Assembly: GCA_018873245.2 (NCBI GenBank)
Contig: JAEMBT020000006.1
Span: 12,742,387-12,806,386 of the forward strand
Direction: 5' to 3'
From: Archegozetes longisetosus
Lineage: Eukaryota > Arthropoda > Arachnida > Sarcoptiformes > Trhypochthoniidae
Length of the DNA: 64,000 bases
Positions 1-14,020 of this stretch are shown piece by piece. Position 1 is the first letter of the stretch. Each line of letters opens with the position of its first letter. A program made the position numbers and the translations under genes. Below the pieces are notes generated by a model, which saw only the letters and a program-made list of their open reading frames with translations, ran no database searches and was not told where the DNA came from.

Positions 1-292
1 AAATATTAAATATAAGGCGAACTAATTACATACGGGATTCGGAGTAATTTTGTGTAGATTTTTGAAAGTTCTCTAACTGCAAAGTTTATGATCACATAGT
101 ATTTACAGTTTGATGAACCAAAAGTTTTGAAAATAATTTTCGGTTAGAAACTTTTCGATTCATTAAAAAATGGATTAAAATGGCTTGACTCGATTTCATG
201 AGAAATAATTCTTACCCAAAAGTTGTTAAGATGAACAAATATTTTATTGTAAAGGCATTCATAAATCATTACAACGATTGGTTACTGTTTTT

Positions 293-740
293 GGGTGCTG
301 ACACTGTCCTAAATAAGAACCAGAGTAACTAAAAGCGGAAGATTCTATTTGAGGGTAGCTGTCAGTTATTGCGCAATTAAATTATATCTAGTAAAATGGT
401 TAATCATCAGTCTATAAAAATGAAGGATCTATATTATGTCATAAAAGATATCTATGACGCTTTAATCGGTCAAACCAATCATTACATTTACTCAAAGCAA
501 TTTGAGTCACAAAGGTCACACTGGTCATAAAGATCATAGTGGTTATAATAGTTTTGAGTAAGCGAAATGATTGGTTTTATTGATTGAAGCGTCATAGATG
601 TCATGTTATGACATAATAGGCGGCCATAAATATGTTAAATCAATGATTTATTGTATATAACTTAATTATGCAGTAGTTGACCGCTGCCCCAAACTTTTAG
701 TTACTCAAGTTTCCGTTTAAGACAGTGTCAGTACCTTCTG
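293..740. repeat. Foldback element, about 450 bp
   Basis: The whole segment is an imperfect palindrome. Outer arms GCTGACACTGTCCTAAATAA (297-) pair with TTAAGACAGTGTCAGTACC (about 717-735). Middle arms pair GTCAGTTATTGCGCAATTAA with TTAATTATGCAGTAGTTGAC. Inner arms 452-497 pair with 552-597 (ATGACGCTTTAATCGGTCAA and TTGATTGAAGCGTCAT). No ORF of note. Confidence 0.75.
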
Positions 741-3700
741 ATCGTCAGCAATGGCCGCGACGAATTTCTTTCAAGACTGAAAAAATATTCCTTATTTGGT
801 GTCGATATACAGAAAATTGAATATTTGGTATAGTTATGTTTCTTGTCGTACTAAAAGTGTCTTAATCTGAGCAAATACTAATTCAAAATCATGAATATAA
901 CTTTTGAGTACTTAAGTATCTCCATTGGATTTGAATAATTTAAAACACTTTTCAAGTTTTCACAATTTTATAAATCAAAGTCTTGTTGATCAAACAACGA
1001 GTTATTGCTGGTACGACCGCACTCGGGTTGCAACTAATGAGAAGCATAGACTCGAAAAGGCTCTTGAATCGAGCCTAGAGTCTATGTTCTTCATTAGTTA
1101 TAATGAGCCTTTGTTAATCTTTACTTTTCGTTTGGTTGCAGTAGAAATTTTATAGATAGAACGGCCAAAGCTCTTTTGGAGCTAAATATAAAATCTACTT
1201 AAACGCAAAAATATGTTAGTTGAAGAAAAAACGCGGCAAAATATTTTTTTAGAGAAAACTTTATAACTTTAATGAATTTTCAAAGGAAAGAATTTTAATT
1301 TGTCCAAAGTTATGATTTACAAATTGCATTAACTCAATAATTGTTAAGTATTAACGGGAACTAAAGGTTAGATTCATTAGTGTTATAAATTATTAGCACT
1401 CGAATTTTAAAAATTACTAAAATAAACTTGATTTTAAAACATTTCAATGATTATTCCATTTGATTCATAGTTTGTAAATTTAGAATTATATTAAAACTAT
1501 TCAATCTGGGTCAATCCGGGCTAATAAGTCCAAGGGGATCCCCGACCTCCCCGTCCCTGATGTGATACGTCATTGGATTCAGTTCGTCAAGGTGAACATT
1601 TTGATACCATACTTGACCACTTCCAACCCGAACTTGGCCGCTTCTGACCAACTCTCAAGGGGAGTGGCTGACTCCGCCAAGTGATATATCGTCGACTTAG
1701 AATTATTCAGTACTATCTCACGAAAAAACAGAAAAAAAGTTTTCGAGATAATCGCTTTTGAAGTTTGAAATCGTGAGTGAGAGAAAAGATGAGATATCGA
1801 TATGAAATGAATATATATAATGATTGGGGGACTTCTCAGCTTCAAATTTATTGCTTCGAAATTTTTGTCAACGGGTCCAAAACTAGAATATTATTTGAAT
1901 AATTGTTGCTATATTTTTAGTTTTCTCTTGATTTTCTGAAAAATTTTGAGAATTATACAATACTATCTGTAAAATATAGGAATAATTGAATACTTCAACT
2001 GTTAAAATATAGAAACATGAAAATTTCAAGGAATCGAAAATATATTTAATATCTACATGAAATATACTTTCTAAATATTATTGAGAATGACGATCGGTAA
2101 AAGTGGAGAGAAAGGGAACAACTTACTTTTTCACACTTAACCATATATTCTGACTCCCAATGATACATGGACAACAGTTATACTATTAAAAAATGAGCTA
2201 GGTCAATTTTTCAAAAATTTTAAGTTGTTCCGATTTAGACAAACTTTTTTTTGTTTGAAAGTTTATGAAGAAAAAAGTCAAAATATGATATTTTCAATTT
2301 TTTATACCGTCAAATTATTCGAGAAAATCAGTAAAATCATTAAAATTCTCACTTTTTTCGTGATTTTATGCTAAGAGGTTGAGATTTTTTGATTATTTTT
2401 GATTCATAAGTTAGAGAATTGGATGTACTCCAATGATCTGCCAATAATTCATTTTCGCCAAAATTTGACGATAGGACTGAATAATTCTCAGACGACGATA
2501 TATATTGAATTCAGGATATCGAACTGAGCATTTTGATGTCACTTGATCGATTATCATAAGTAGTTCTCGAGATATTCATCTTTGGTTTAGTACCTCATAA
2601 TGGGTAAAGCCAGGTTTATCCATTTTCAAGGAGGTTAAGTCTGGGTGGCACCTATAGGAGATGTTAGCCTTTCGGTATTTGTATTCAATCTTATTGATTG
2701 CATGCATAAAAACTCATCTTTTAAAATATGCATTCAGTTTCAAATTACAGAATTATTCAAAGCATTATTAAACGATGAATCAAAAGCCTATAAAACTAAT
2801 TAAAAATAGCTGAAATATTCTTTCTCATTTTTTATATTAGGAGTTACAAAACACATGCTAAAAAGTCATTATAATTTAACTAGAATAATTATAATTTTTC
2901 TCAGAAAACATTTTATATTCTTTCGTTTCATAATTTAACACGATTTTAGCTTTTCTTCGTGAATTTTGGATTTAATGTCAAAAGAGTCACTGCGATATAG
3001 AATTAAAGCTTAAACTGTTATAGAACTATACATAAAGGGTTGTGAGAGGCTTTTCTCCCTGCGCACAGCCAAAGTTATAATTGATAGAGAAAAATAGATC
3101 ACATATTCAGATTAACATAAGTAAAAACTACATAAGATTAGAACTTTGATTGACTTGGTTCATCAGTTATTCAAAATGAGACTGAATTTTGATCAGTTAA
3201 TGTTCTCTTCGATAAACTCATTTCACTACCTCTATAACTGGAATAAGATGTACCAAATTTTTAATCAGTCAAGAAAACTTTAAATAATTCTATTTATGTT
3301 AACCTTTTTCACAACTTCCGAAAACGTAAAATTAACTGTCTCCCACGCCTTATATCTGTTCTATGTTAGCCTGATGCTTTGAGAATCTAAGTTAGCCTTT
3401 GTTTTCGAAGTTCTAATTTACTAATTAACTTCTATTTATGATCTGTTGCAGCATCATCAGTGACTCAAATTGCTAGTAGCGACATCACAGCACTGCGATA
3501 CATATAGTAAACACTGTAATGTTAGGACAAATTTCTATCCTCAGAAAGACGTGTTGCCAGAATTTTTTTTATAAAGTTATAAGTCTAGATTAATCAAGTT
3601 TTTTGTCATTCAAAGTAAGATATGTGACTGAGAAGTGCCTAAGCTTTCAAGAAGCGACGATATTTTGTTGGTTTTAGCGAAATTTTTAAAGTAAAGTTTG

Positions 3701-5855
3701 GGACATTTTACCCCAAAGGTTAAAAGACAATCGAGTCTAATATTATTTCGAATGAAGAATCCAGCTATGCGGACGAAAGTTTTCTATCATTTTTCGTTCT
3801 ACTTGTAGAAATATTTCAAATTGATAACCCTGCAATATTAATTTAATGAGGTAAAAAATGAAAGCTAGAGTAATAGAATTATCAAACCTATAATCTTAAT
3901 GTAGTTTTTGACATAGAACCCGAATATAGGATCGTTTTCCCTGCAACTACTACAGTTTCTGCTGTGAAAAGTGCGAGAGAAATGTATTTTCCCAACTCTT
4001 TACCTCATAATGATTCGGTTATATCTCTATTGAGAAAATAAGCGCAGTCAACATACTTTTAGCGACCGATCGGAGAGTAACGTTTGTTTATGTTATTAAT
4101 ATTTTCTCAAAAAGATTTTTCGGTTTTTGAGATTTACTTCATTTTACAGTCTGGCCCCAATTTGGCAACTTGTTAGTGTTATGAAATCTTATTGTCAAAA
4201 TCGAGCTTTGTCAAAGCACAAATATGGTAAAAAACTTTCCTAAATCATCAAGCCCTTAGTTCTTTATATCAGCTACCTCTCAGTAAATTTCTACTAACTT
4301 ATTGAATGTTTCTATCGATACAGGACAGAAACTATCAAAAAAAACTTAAATTAGAAATTTTCTGAAAATAAACTTTTCGTTTTGAATCTGAATTTGCCAA
4401 ATTTGGTTCACTCAAATCTATTGTCAAACTCGAGGTTTTGCTAAAACCTTTGTTGCCATAATCCGAACTGTTTAATATCATGGATATTAGTGCTTCGAAG
4501 ATCAGTTGCTAAACTTCGAATTTGTTATTAACTGGGTTGCCAAAATTGGTGACAAACCTTATAAGAATTAGTATTTCTTATTTCAAAAGATTCTGTTTCG
4601 ATATTAATTATAAGCTAATAAAATATTTGCTTAAGGCAGTCAAAATTTATGATAAAAGAGAATCGAATCTTTAAGGCATTAATGATGAAAAGTTTTAAAT
4701 TGAGCTTTATGTTTTGAAAAGCATGCAATTCATGTTTGAGTTTAAAACACCGATACGTCGTTTTGCTGGAGAGATCAAAACTTATTCTTTCAAACAGGAA
4801 CATTTCGAAATTGTCAATTTCATAATGGCCAAATCCTGTTTTCTATTTCTTTTAGCAGAGTTTTCTCTTATTACTAGAACAAATATGCTAGATGTAATAA
4901 ACTTCAGGTTCAGTGAATTTTTAGTAATCGCATTACATGATAACTTTACAATAATAATACTAGTAATATAGTGTAAAGTGATATAAAAGAGTACGGCTTG
5001 TTTGCTTGGAATATATTTTAAAAATTCCGGAAATGATGCGTAAGGGACAGTTTTTTGAGGAAAAAGTTATAAAATTGATAGAAACAATATTAGGCGATAA
5101 AACATGCTTTGCTTTATTCACAATTCTTTGATAAAAAATTTAAAAACGTTAAAATGACTAACAACGTTATGAAGTTATGTATAAAAATACAAGTCCAACT
5201 AAGTATTAAGTTAGTCTTTGCTCATTTTTGTTACTTGTTTTAAATAAATAAACTAATAGGAATGAAAAGATTTTTGTTAAGAGTTTAAGCGTTTGTGACA
5301 AAAATTTTTTGAACTATTAAACTATAAACAAAAATATTAAGCTTCTATTAATTTTGATCTGGACCTATCACTCATAGTTCCGGATTTGAGCATATTTCAA
5401 GGAAACAAGCTGCACAATAATATATAAAATAGTAAATGCCATTCTAAGCTTCAACTTTTTTTAAGTTAAAATATCATTTAAGCATATGTATTAGTCCAAA
5501 GAGAATGCTTTGGTATTTTTAAAATTTCGTTCGGACTTGTTTTTAAAAGAAAATTAGTTTTGAAAATATTTCACATTATTTTGTTCATTTAAAATTTCAA
5601 TATTATTAAATCAAAAGTATTTCTAATTTATTCCGAAATTTGAAAAATAAGATAATCATTCTGATGATTAGTTATTAGAGGAATCAAAATAGATTAGCCA
5701 TTTTCAGATTACCCATTATGAAATTGGCCATTTTATGTTAGCCATTTCGAAGTCTAGCCTTTTAACATTAATTAATTTAATGTTTTAAAACCAGCATCAT
5801 AAACAAGATGCATCAGAGTTGCTCTAATACTATTGTATTGTCTTCACGGAATACA
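741..5855. other. Gene-free AT-rich stretch
   Basis: Apart from the hairpin at 1033-1107 and a relatively GC-rich patch at 1505-1685 (GGGGATCCCCGACCTCCCCG), which may be a transposon remnant, I see no exon, RNA gene or complete element. Frames at 925, 1579, 4615 and 4714 have no coding character. Confidence 0.6.
1033..1107. repeat. Short hairpin
   Basis: AACTAATGAGAAGCATAGAC pairs with GTCTATGTTCTTCATTAGTT, and GGCTC with GAGCC, over a small loop. It may be a deleted MITE. Confidence 0.55.
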
Positions 5856-5989
5856 TTACACTCTAACCCGTTTATAGTGAAAAGGTCAGTGCAGCTAATA
5901 ATATTCACTATATCCGAACGGGTTTTGTGTTTGGTGCGTAACATAGTGCTCACCATGAGCAGGTTCACTATAAACGGGTTAGAGTGTAA
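5856..5989. mobile_element. Mini-MITE, 134 bp, pogo-like ends
   Basis: Near-perfect 25-bp inverted repeats TTACACTCTAACCCGTTTAT at both ends around a short loop. The CTCTAACCCGTTTATAGTGA pattern resembles Tigger/pogo termini. No coding capacity. Confidence 0.85.
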
Positions 5990-7670
5990 CTTATTATTAG
6001 CTTATTTTCCATTTATGTGTTAGTATTCTATTCTTTGTTTGCTGCTGTACAAACAAAATAAGAAAATGAAAACAATTCTTGTATGTTAAAGAAGAGCTTC
6101 TAAATCAGCATTTATGTAATTTATCCACACTTAAATTGGGATAAAAAGATATGAATGCATTTGCAATTAGTAATCATTTCTTTTGTTCTAAACTATTTTG
6201 CTGTATACAAATGAGAACTTTGTAATAAGAAAATCAATATTAGATACAAAAATAGATATTATTAAAACGCTATTTTGAGACTAACTAATTAAGCGGAAAT
6301 CAATGCTTCCCACTCAAATTTTCGAATTTAGATTAATAATTACATCATTTAATTTAGATTCAAATTAAGAGCTTTCTGAACCCTTCCAACTTTAATTATG
6401 CATTTCGAAATAAATCAGTGGAAAAATTTAGTTCTCTATAAGTTTCATTCAACATTTTTATTACTAGACTAAGCAGACTTGTTTTATTAATTGACAATTG
6501 AGTCAATTAATTAACTTTAAACTTCGAAACTTCAAGTTGACCTAGGATTACACGATAGACAGAAAGATGGAGTCTACTAACAAAGATACTTGCCAGTTTT
6601 CCCTTTTAATTCGCTAGTGCTTTATAAAAGGAAGAATTTTAGTGTAAAAGTTCAATTGACAAAGACGAGTATTGAATAGGCTGAGCTAGTTAATAATATG
6701 ATATAAAGTAATTTTCAATCAAATCTGACGCTAACACATACGTGAAATTGCCGAACTGTCACACACTCCATTGATCACTAATATCCTACGTAATTTTAAT
6801 TCAATTATTAGTTGTAAGTCAAAGTCATGGTTACCATTCGTATCCATCAAATTCCGATCTACTTAACTTCTTAAATAAATTCGTTATCTTGGCCCTAGAG
6901 TAAAATGAAATTATTATACTTTTAGGATTTAAGTTTTTCATTGGTTTTTAGAGAGAACCTTATAATTTAAAGGTTTTAAAGTCAAAACTTGAACTGAGTT
7001 TTAAAAGAATTGAATTGCATATTGCAATCGAAATGTATATTCTCGTGAATTGAAGGTAGACCGCGTGATACTAAACTATCTAGCTTCCCGATATGTATGA
7101 GATACTATGTCTAAAACAGTTGTCTGAACAAAATTGATAGATATACACTTATGCGTAAGCATAGATTCGATGCAAATGCTCATATAATTTATTCAGTTCA
7201 AACAATTTTTTCAGGCAAACTACTTCATTCGATTACAGATGAGTATTGAAAAGATATATGCATTAACTTTCAGGTTATGGTTAGTTATTTACTCATGACA
7301 AAGTCAGAATAGAACTTTGGAGGTCATTCCTAAAGGTCAATATTAAGTGATTTATTTCCCAAAAGAAATAAAATTAAGCGTTTTCAGAGTATAAATCGAC
7401 AGTGAACCGAAAACACATACTATATCGAACACAAATTCGATGAAATATATAGGTAGGTAAAAATTGCTTACACGAAGGTGTTTATGCAATGTCTTTGAAT
7501 GCATTCAAATTTAACTTGCATTTACTTTGATATTCTTTATAAGATTTACTTTTACGAAACTGAACTTAGAATACTGTATTCAAAATCATTAGCTGTTAAA
7601 TAAATTCTTGACAAAAAATGATAAAAGCATTATTTGATACATTCAAAGATATCATTCAATATGTATTATA
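5990..7670. other. Gene-free AT-rich stretch
   Basis: Nothing supportable seen. Confidence 0.6.
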
Positions 7671-8260
7671 CAGGGTTTAACAAGATCTTTTGCAAGGGGT
7701 ACAGCAAAAACTACCGATGATATGAACATATTAATGCATGTCTTTTGAAATACTATTAAAACGGAAATAATTCATGCAATAAAAAAGTCAAAATAAAAAT
7801 TTTGAATTTTGCGCTTCAAAACAGGTTTTATTTTAATATCAGCTGACCATAAAGTGTGAATACAACAAGTCAGCTGACCAAAAGTACTCAAACAACAAAA
7901 GTTTTTTTTCAAAGCGTTTTTATAATTTATTGATACCCTCTACGATGACCGGGACATATGATAAAGTTGAGGGTCGGATGGCTACAGAAACTGGTAGAGA
8001 TAAGTTTTCACTCGCAACACTTACAAAAAATGTAACAGAAGTGTTGAAATCTCTCGAAAGTGATACAGAATTGTTCGAAACACTGCTTTTATCTTATCCA
8101 GAAAGACTTGATGCTGTACGTCGCGCAAACGGTGGTCATACAGAATATTAAACTTGTACCTTCATTTTCATTTTTTACGAAGTATTTAATAAAATTTACT
8201 TCAAACATATCTTTAGTAGTTTTTGTTGTATCCCCTTGCAAAAGATCTTGTTAAACCCTG
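7671..8260 (+). mobile_element. Tc1/mariner-type non-autonomous element, 590 bp
   Basis: Terminal inverted repeats of about 45 bp begin CAGGGTTTAACAAGATCTTT and are almost identical at the two ends, with TA on both sides. Inside, 7930-8151 is open for 73 codons and ends RRANGGHTEY, which looks like the C-terminus of a Tc1/mariner-type transposase. The catalytic domain is gone, so the element could only move with enzyme supplied elsewhere. High TIR identity suggests recent activity. Confidence 0.85.
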
Positions 8261-10647
8261 TATATGTGCTCAAAAATGATTAGCTAGTTTTGCTATTTCT
8301 CAGTATTTTTCGGAATAGTCGGTACAAAGACATTATAAAGAAAGACGGTTTACTCATTATATTTTGCATTTTGATTTTCATTAAAGCATTTCTCAATTAT
8401 AATAGTCATACCACTGAATTCGATTAACCATTTGATAAATATCTTGCAATTTTCAAAATTTTCCGGATTTATACTAGCATTCTTTAATCAATATTAAACA
8501 CCGTTTAGTCAAAAATCCCATAATAATAATGTTGATGAGTGCAATTTTAACTTTTCAATCAACTAATGTATTCAAGTGTATAAATTTGATTTTCTTGACA
8601 AAAGTCTGATTAATCGATATCATCTCATTGCTAGAACTAGATCACAGAACCTAAAATTTTTATTAAAAATTTTCGACATCTTATTACTTGAACATACTTT
8701 CAATTTACCGTAGAGTTAAAATTTATTATATACAAAATTAATGAGGGTTTAACCAATTCACTGAGAAAAGTCTTTTCATTAAGTTGAAAAATACTCATAA
8801 AGCATTTCATACTTCAAGTTATAAATGCTCTCGTCAAGAAATTCAAATTCATATTATTTTAATTGTACGTCACTTTTCTGACATATATATCCTTCAACTA
8901 CATCAAAATCCACTCAAAAACCTGTCACATTAAGAATTACATGTTTACTTTGCATATTTTAGCAAAAATAAAATAAGTTTTTAAAATCAATCTGGTGATT
9001 TAAAAATAGAAAATTTGAAGAAATATCGATTTAAAATAAACGTGATAAACAAAATGAAATATTGTACCTATAAAAGTATATTCTTGTGATGCTGACGATA
9101 GGTGTGAGATATTGAATCTTCAAACCTGAGAGCTGAATCACGCTGCCGTTGTCGCGGCACGAGCTCAACAATCTTTTTTTTCAAGATCTAATGGGTCTTA
9201 TCTTTCTCTAGATTTGATTCGCTTCCTAAAATAAATTTTTGTTATGTTATCTCAAATTCACTCAATAGTCAGTCATTTCAGTGCTATTAATATCAAATTT
9301 ATTAAAATTTTACGAATAATTGTAAATTTTTGTGTCAAAACATTCGTTTTCATGTAGTCTTAAGCGTTGCAAAATTTTCGATGACTTTCAACCAGGGAAC
9401 GGAGAAATCGGGAGCATGTTTGTTCTTTTATAAGTAGTTATATCTCTATTAGCCATGTGTTAAGGCATCAAAACGTTCCGATTAGAGGTGAGTGAAATTG
9501 GCTCTCACTTTTGAGGCTTTATAAATATCATCTAATAGCAGAAGTATGTAGATGCATTTGAATTTCAAGTGCATTTTACAGCAATAATGTTATAATTGCT
9601 CAAAAGTGTACAAAATTTGTTACTGATTTTTCCGTTTCCTGCTTTCAACATAAAAAAGTTTAGTGAACACCTATTTAAATAGCAATGATAGGTTTACAGT
9701 CTCATATTCGCAATTGGCTTTCGTTTTGCAAACTTTAATGTTTCGAAATTTGACTCCAGATTAGCGAATTTATATCTCTTAAAATTTATTTCAAATAGCG
9801 ACTTGATAATGAGCTCATGTAATATATAGAGTTGCCACCCTTCGACCTTTAGAGTGGAATGTCAGCCTTATAAAGTTTTGGTCAGCCCAAGCCCAGAATG
9901 TTGGGGCTGACACTATGGATCAGATATTTGAGCTGTTCTAGGTCGAAATTTAATTTTAAATTGGGATGTAGTCATGAAATCGAGATCTCGTCTCATGGAA
10001 AATCTCGCAGAATCTCGAGATATCCCGTCTTGTGAGACCAGACAAAATCAAATTTTCGTAAAATCAATAAGAGGAGACTCAGTGAGACTAGTTTACAATA
10101 ATTTACTAAACGAAAATTTTTTTCATTATAAACAGTAAATTGATATATATTAAAATTATGATCTAGATGACATAAAAATCATATTAATAAGAAAAATAAA
10201 ATAAAACGCATTCTTTCTAACAGAAATAATTTAACGCAAATCATGTGTCCTAATCTCAAGATAAAGTGTCAGTAGTTCTGAGATTAATATATGAGTTCCT
10301 CCATGAGACGAAACGCTATTAAGTACAAAACTATGAAAAGAATACGAGACTAAACAAGATTGTATAAGACCATGCAAGGCGAGATCAAGATTTGCAAATG
10401 CAAAAATTTTAATGACCATTAGGATGTAGTCATAAACCTAGAACAAATCTAGAATAAATCTCTTGCAATTTTTAAAGTCAACCTTTTTGGTAGACTTAAA
10501 GTAGCAACACTGGTGACATGTGTGAAGTTAATAATGACTCTTTTAGAAGAACGACTATATTAGCTAAGATAGAATAGAATTTTAAACAGAGTAGCCAAAA
10601 TAAATTTATTACAGTTAAATTCTAAATGATCCAAAACGCTTTCACAG
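8261..10647. other. Gene-free stretch before GPCR copy A
   Basis: Probably intron 1 of copy A if its first exon lies further left. It contains a pair of direct GGATGTAGTCAT repeats (9965 and 10422) about 455 bp apart enclosing CTCGTCTCATGG-like phrases, perhaps an insertion. No exon is seen. Confidence 0.55.
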
Positions 10648-12379
10648 ATACATGGCTATTGTGTATCCATTGAGTATTGCTGGTGGTGTGAATCACACAC
10701 AATTTACATAATATGTATCATATGGGTATTATCGTTGGCAATATCTTCACCGCTTTTGCTTTATGCTCGAGCCATACCCTTCAGTTACGGCGATTACACA
10801 TTATATGATTGTAGAGAAGAATGGGAGGGACAGCTAAGTAGTATGATCTACACAATGATCATATTCATCATCACTTTCATAATACCATTCGCTGCCTTAA
10901 CTTTTCTCTACGGATCAATTGGTATTAAGACCTTTCGACATATACAGCCCGGAGAAGCGAATACGAGTAGAGACAGAGCACAGCACCGCATCAAAATTAA
11001 GGTATTCACAGATTCAGTTAAATATTAATCACTTTTCTTTACAACGTGACTCATTTCTCACACATTTTATTCACCTTTTCTCTATTATGTAGAGATTTGC
11101 AGAAAGTTACACTTAATTTGATTAACTTTATATTCAGTTCATCCTCTATTAGATGTCAGACAGGTTTCAGTTATGACTATTTAATATATTCTGTGCAGTT
11201 GTAATACTGAAATCATCACATTTGATCAAAGAACTTAAACTTGATTTTTCATGAGGCAATATTTCTCTCGATCCAAGGTTTTAGTTCGAAATTTCGATAG
11301 AGCTAAAACTAAAATAAGTTTTTAAGAGCCTAGACAAATTAATCTATTCAAAACGATTGGAAAATATATTGTAATTCTTACATATAAACTCACTTTTTGA
11401 TGAAATGCGTTAATTTGAATTGAATATAGAATACATTTTTAATGCATAGTAAAAGGCCTATGAGTTAACGCATTTGTTTAAAAAGTAGATTCACATTAGA
11501 AGACAAAGTAGAAACAACATTATATTGCTGAAAATGGGCCATCATTGAAAAACACGTTACTGACAATCATAACAGTGATCACAACTGAGATGTGATAGAT
11601 CGATATTTTATTAAACTTTCGGTCAATTCAAATCATTATATGATTCGTTTATTTAACTGCATTCCTTTATGATTATATAACTGATGTGCAAAAGTAGAAG
11701 TGATCACATTCTTACAAAATATGGTAAACCACTTCATACACTTATGATTGGACGAAAATCTCGAGATATAAAAATTTGTGAAATTTTCAAATTTTTCCAA
11801 TCAATATTTGAACTGAACCTCTTTCCTGCGGGCTAACTATCGCAAGTTTCTAAATTGTTATAAATAGTTAATCAATTTTATCAAATACTACTAAAGTGAA
11901 AATGAAAACAGTTTGTAATTTAGTTTATAAATTGATGACCTTAACTTGATACACGATTAGAACTTTGAGAAAATAGTTAACTTTTCAAATCATAGAATTT
12001 AACTAAAACATGCTCTTTGCAGGTTAATCAAATCTTAGTAATCGAATAATAAATTATAATAATTCCCAATCATTTATATGTATTTTTGCCAACTATTCAC
12101 TTATAAGTCAATTGACTTTTTAAGTATTTCAGTTTTATTGAGAGAGTGCTTCGTAACAATTGCTAGTGAGTAAATACTTTGAAATAATTCAATTCAAATC
12201 TGTTTAAAAATAACAGATCGAGGTTTAGTTCAAATTTAATCCATATTTGAATTTAAAATGGTCAAAATGAATGAAAAGTGAAAATAAACTGGTATTCATC
12301 ATATTTAGTATTTATTAAAAATTGATTTTCTATCATCTGATTGAGTCGGAATGGCATTAAAATACTTATAATTTTGCAG

Positions 12380-12601
12380 GTGGTGAAAATGTTATTGACT
12401 CTCGTATCAGTATTTCTCATCTGTTGGCTACCAATACAAGTATTCAATTTAATAATTTGGTTGTTTCAAGATTTGCGAAATCCTCAGAGTCCTACTCATT
12501 ATTATCTATATTTTGGTCTCTACTTTTCATTTCATCTTTTGTCACAATTTCACACATTTCTGAATCCGTTCATTTACTGTTATATGACCAATAATTTCAA
12601 C
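12380..12601 (+). CDS. GPCR copy A exon 3: helices 6 and 7, intact
   Basis: Same 74 codons as 44574-44795, including CWLP and NPFIY, with intact acceptor ATTTTGCAG and donor GTAAGT. I see no base difference from copy B across the exon, although the flanking introns differ at many places. Confidence 0.88.
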
Positions 12602-13479
12602 GTAAGTGCAGTAATAATAACAATTACCTCAAATCATTCATTTTTCCAAACAAATTATTACCACAAAATAATTTGAGATAAGTCAAATAAATCTTTACCT
12701 TATTATTAATTCACACAATTGTAGATTAGCCTAAGGGAAGCTTTAAAGGAATTTTTTGTCTAAAAGTTGAAAGTAATATAAAAACTGTTTGGCTCAATAC
12801 ATTCTAGATTAAAAGCACTTTCCTTTTTGGGATTCTCATAAGCAATGAAAAACTATTAGGCAAACAAATATTCTTTGAGTTAATTGATACCATTGAAAGT
12901 ATTTAACTTAGACTATAATAATGTTAATACTAATACATTAAATAATTAATTATAAAAGTGAAACCTAATAGTTTGGTAGCAAGTAATTCCAAAAATCAAT
13001 AGAGCGATATTTTTGGATTTAGTTGCCTCAACAATTTTTCTTTATAGCTCACACGAAAAGTCATTTAGTAAGCTAAAATTAAATTCACAGTGCCAGAAGT
13101 TTCACGGATTTGAAAGTTTTGGACCACTAAAAAGCACTATAAAAGTGGAAAAAGTTGATTGGCTCTTAATAAATTACATAACTATTCAATGTAGACGAAT
13201 TTAGAAAATATTACTATAGAACTTAAATAATGCCGTCAACCGTTAAATGATGCATATCTTTCTTGACTTCTATATTAAAGAATTAGATAGTATGAAAAGA
13301 AAAAATTATAGACTTTTTCGTGAGCTTTTCTGCACATCTCTTCACCGGATGTAAAAGTAGCTTCATTAAGAATATAGAATAAAGATACCGAAATTATGTT
13401 TCGTTATCTAGTTACTCAATAAGCCCTTGTGTACAAGTTATTAGATACCTACATAGTCTTTGGTTTAATCAAAATGGGT

Positions 13480-14020
13480 GTCTTATCACTTGAGCGAAAC
13501 CCATTTAGGCGAAACCCTCTTGCGCGAGAGCCGGTTGAGCGAAAGTCATTTCAGCGAAAAACATTTTATTTACAATGATTCTAATACTTGTTTATATTTT
13601 CTTATTTATAGCTATAATTAATCAAAGAACTGAGAGACTAGTCCTTATTCAAATAGCAGATCTATTATTCTTGAATTTTTAGAAGCTATTTTACGTATAA
13701 TATTTAATTGAATCACAAATTACATTCTATCTTTTCCTACTTAATTGTTTTGTATTACATTATGAATGTTATTAGTTGATAAATGTTTCTTACTTAAGTT
13801 ATTTTTGATCTCTATAAATTGTACCGAAAAATGACTTGAAATTAAGATTGATTAGAAAGATACTTCATAGTCTCATTATAAAAATGATTAAGCAAAGTTA
13901 TAGGTAATAAATTTCGCTTAGAAAGCTTTCGCGCCAAAGACTTTCGTTCAAATGACTTTTCCTTTAAGTGGCTTTCGTGCAAACGGCTTTCGCTTTAACG
14001 ACTTTCGCGCAAGCGGCATA
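13480..14020. repeat. Foldback with tandem TTTCGC-motif ends, in GPCR copy A intron 3
   Basis: The left end (13485-13565) is a run of units like TTGAGCGAAA, TTAGGCGAAACC and TTTCAGCGAAAA. The right end (13912-14020) has the inverted units GACTTTCGTTCAAAT, GGCTTTCGTGCAAAC and GACTTTCGCGCAAGC. The 350-bp middle shows no ORF. Short tandem units in inverted termini are the layout of foldback transposons. Confidence 0.7.

Noticed and set aside
4714..4971. 85-codon plus-strand ORF
   Set aside because: No domain, no splice context, AT-driven composition; overlaps an equally long antisense frame.
5808..6023. 71-codon ORF
   Set aside because: Runs across the 5856-5989 MITE and reads both inverted ends; repeat artefact.
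8060..8254. ORF overlapping the 7671-8260 element
   Set aside because: Different frame from the recognisable transposase tail and runs into the terminal repeat.
1..10600. First exon of receptor copy A
   Set aside because: Looked for the LPEPYQ to IGIER region in all frames and found none; either outside the window or lost.
12262..12447. Antisense ORF over GPCR exon 3, repeated at 44441-44641
   Set aside because: Shadow of the real exon; both paralogues show it because the exon is the same.
13480..14020. CRISPR-like array from regularly spaced units
   Set aside because: Units are degenerate, adjacent and inverted at the two ends; eukaryotic context; foldback termini explain them.
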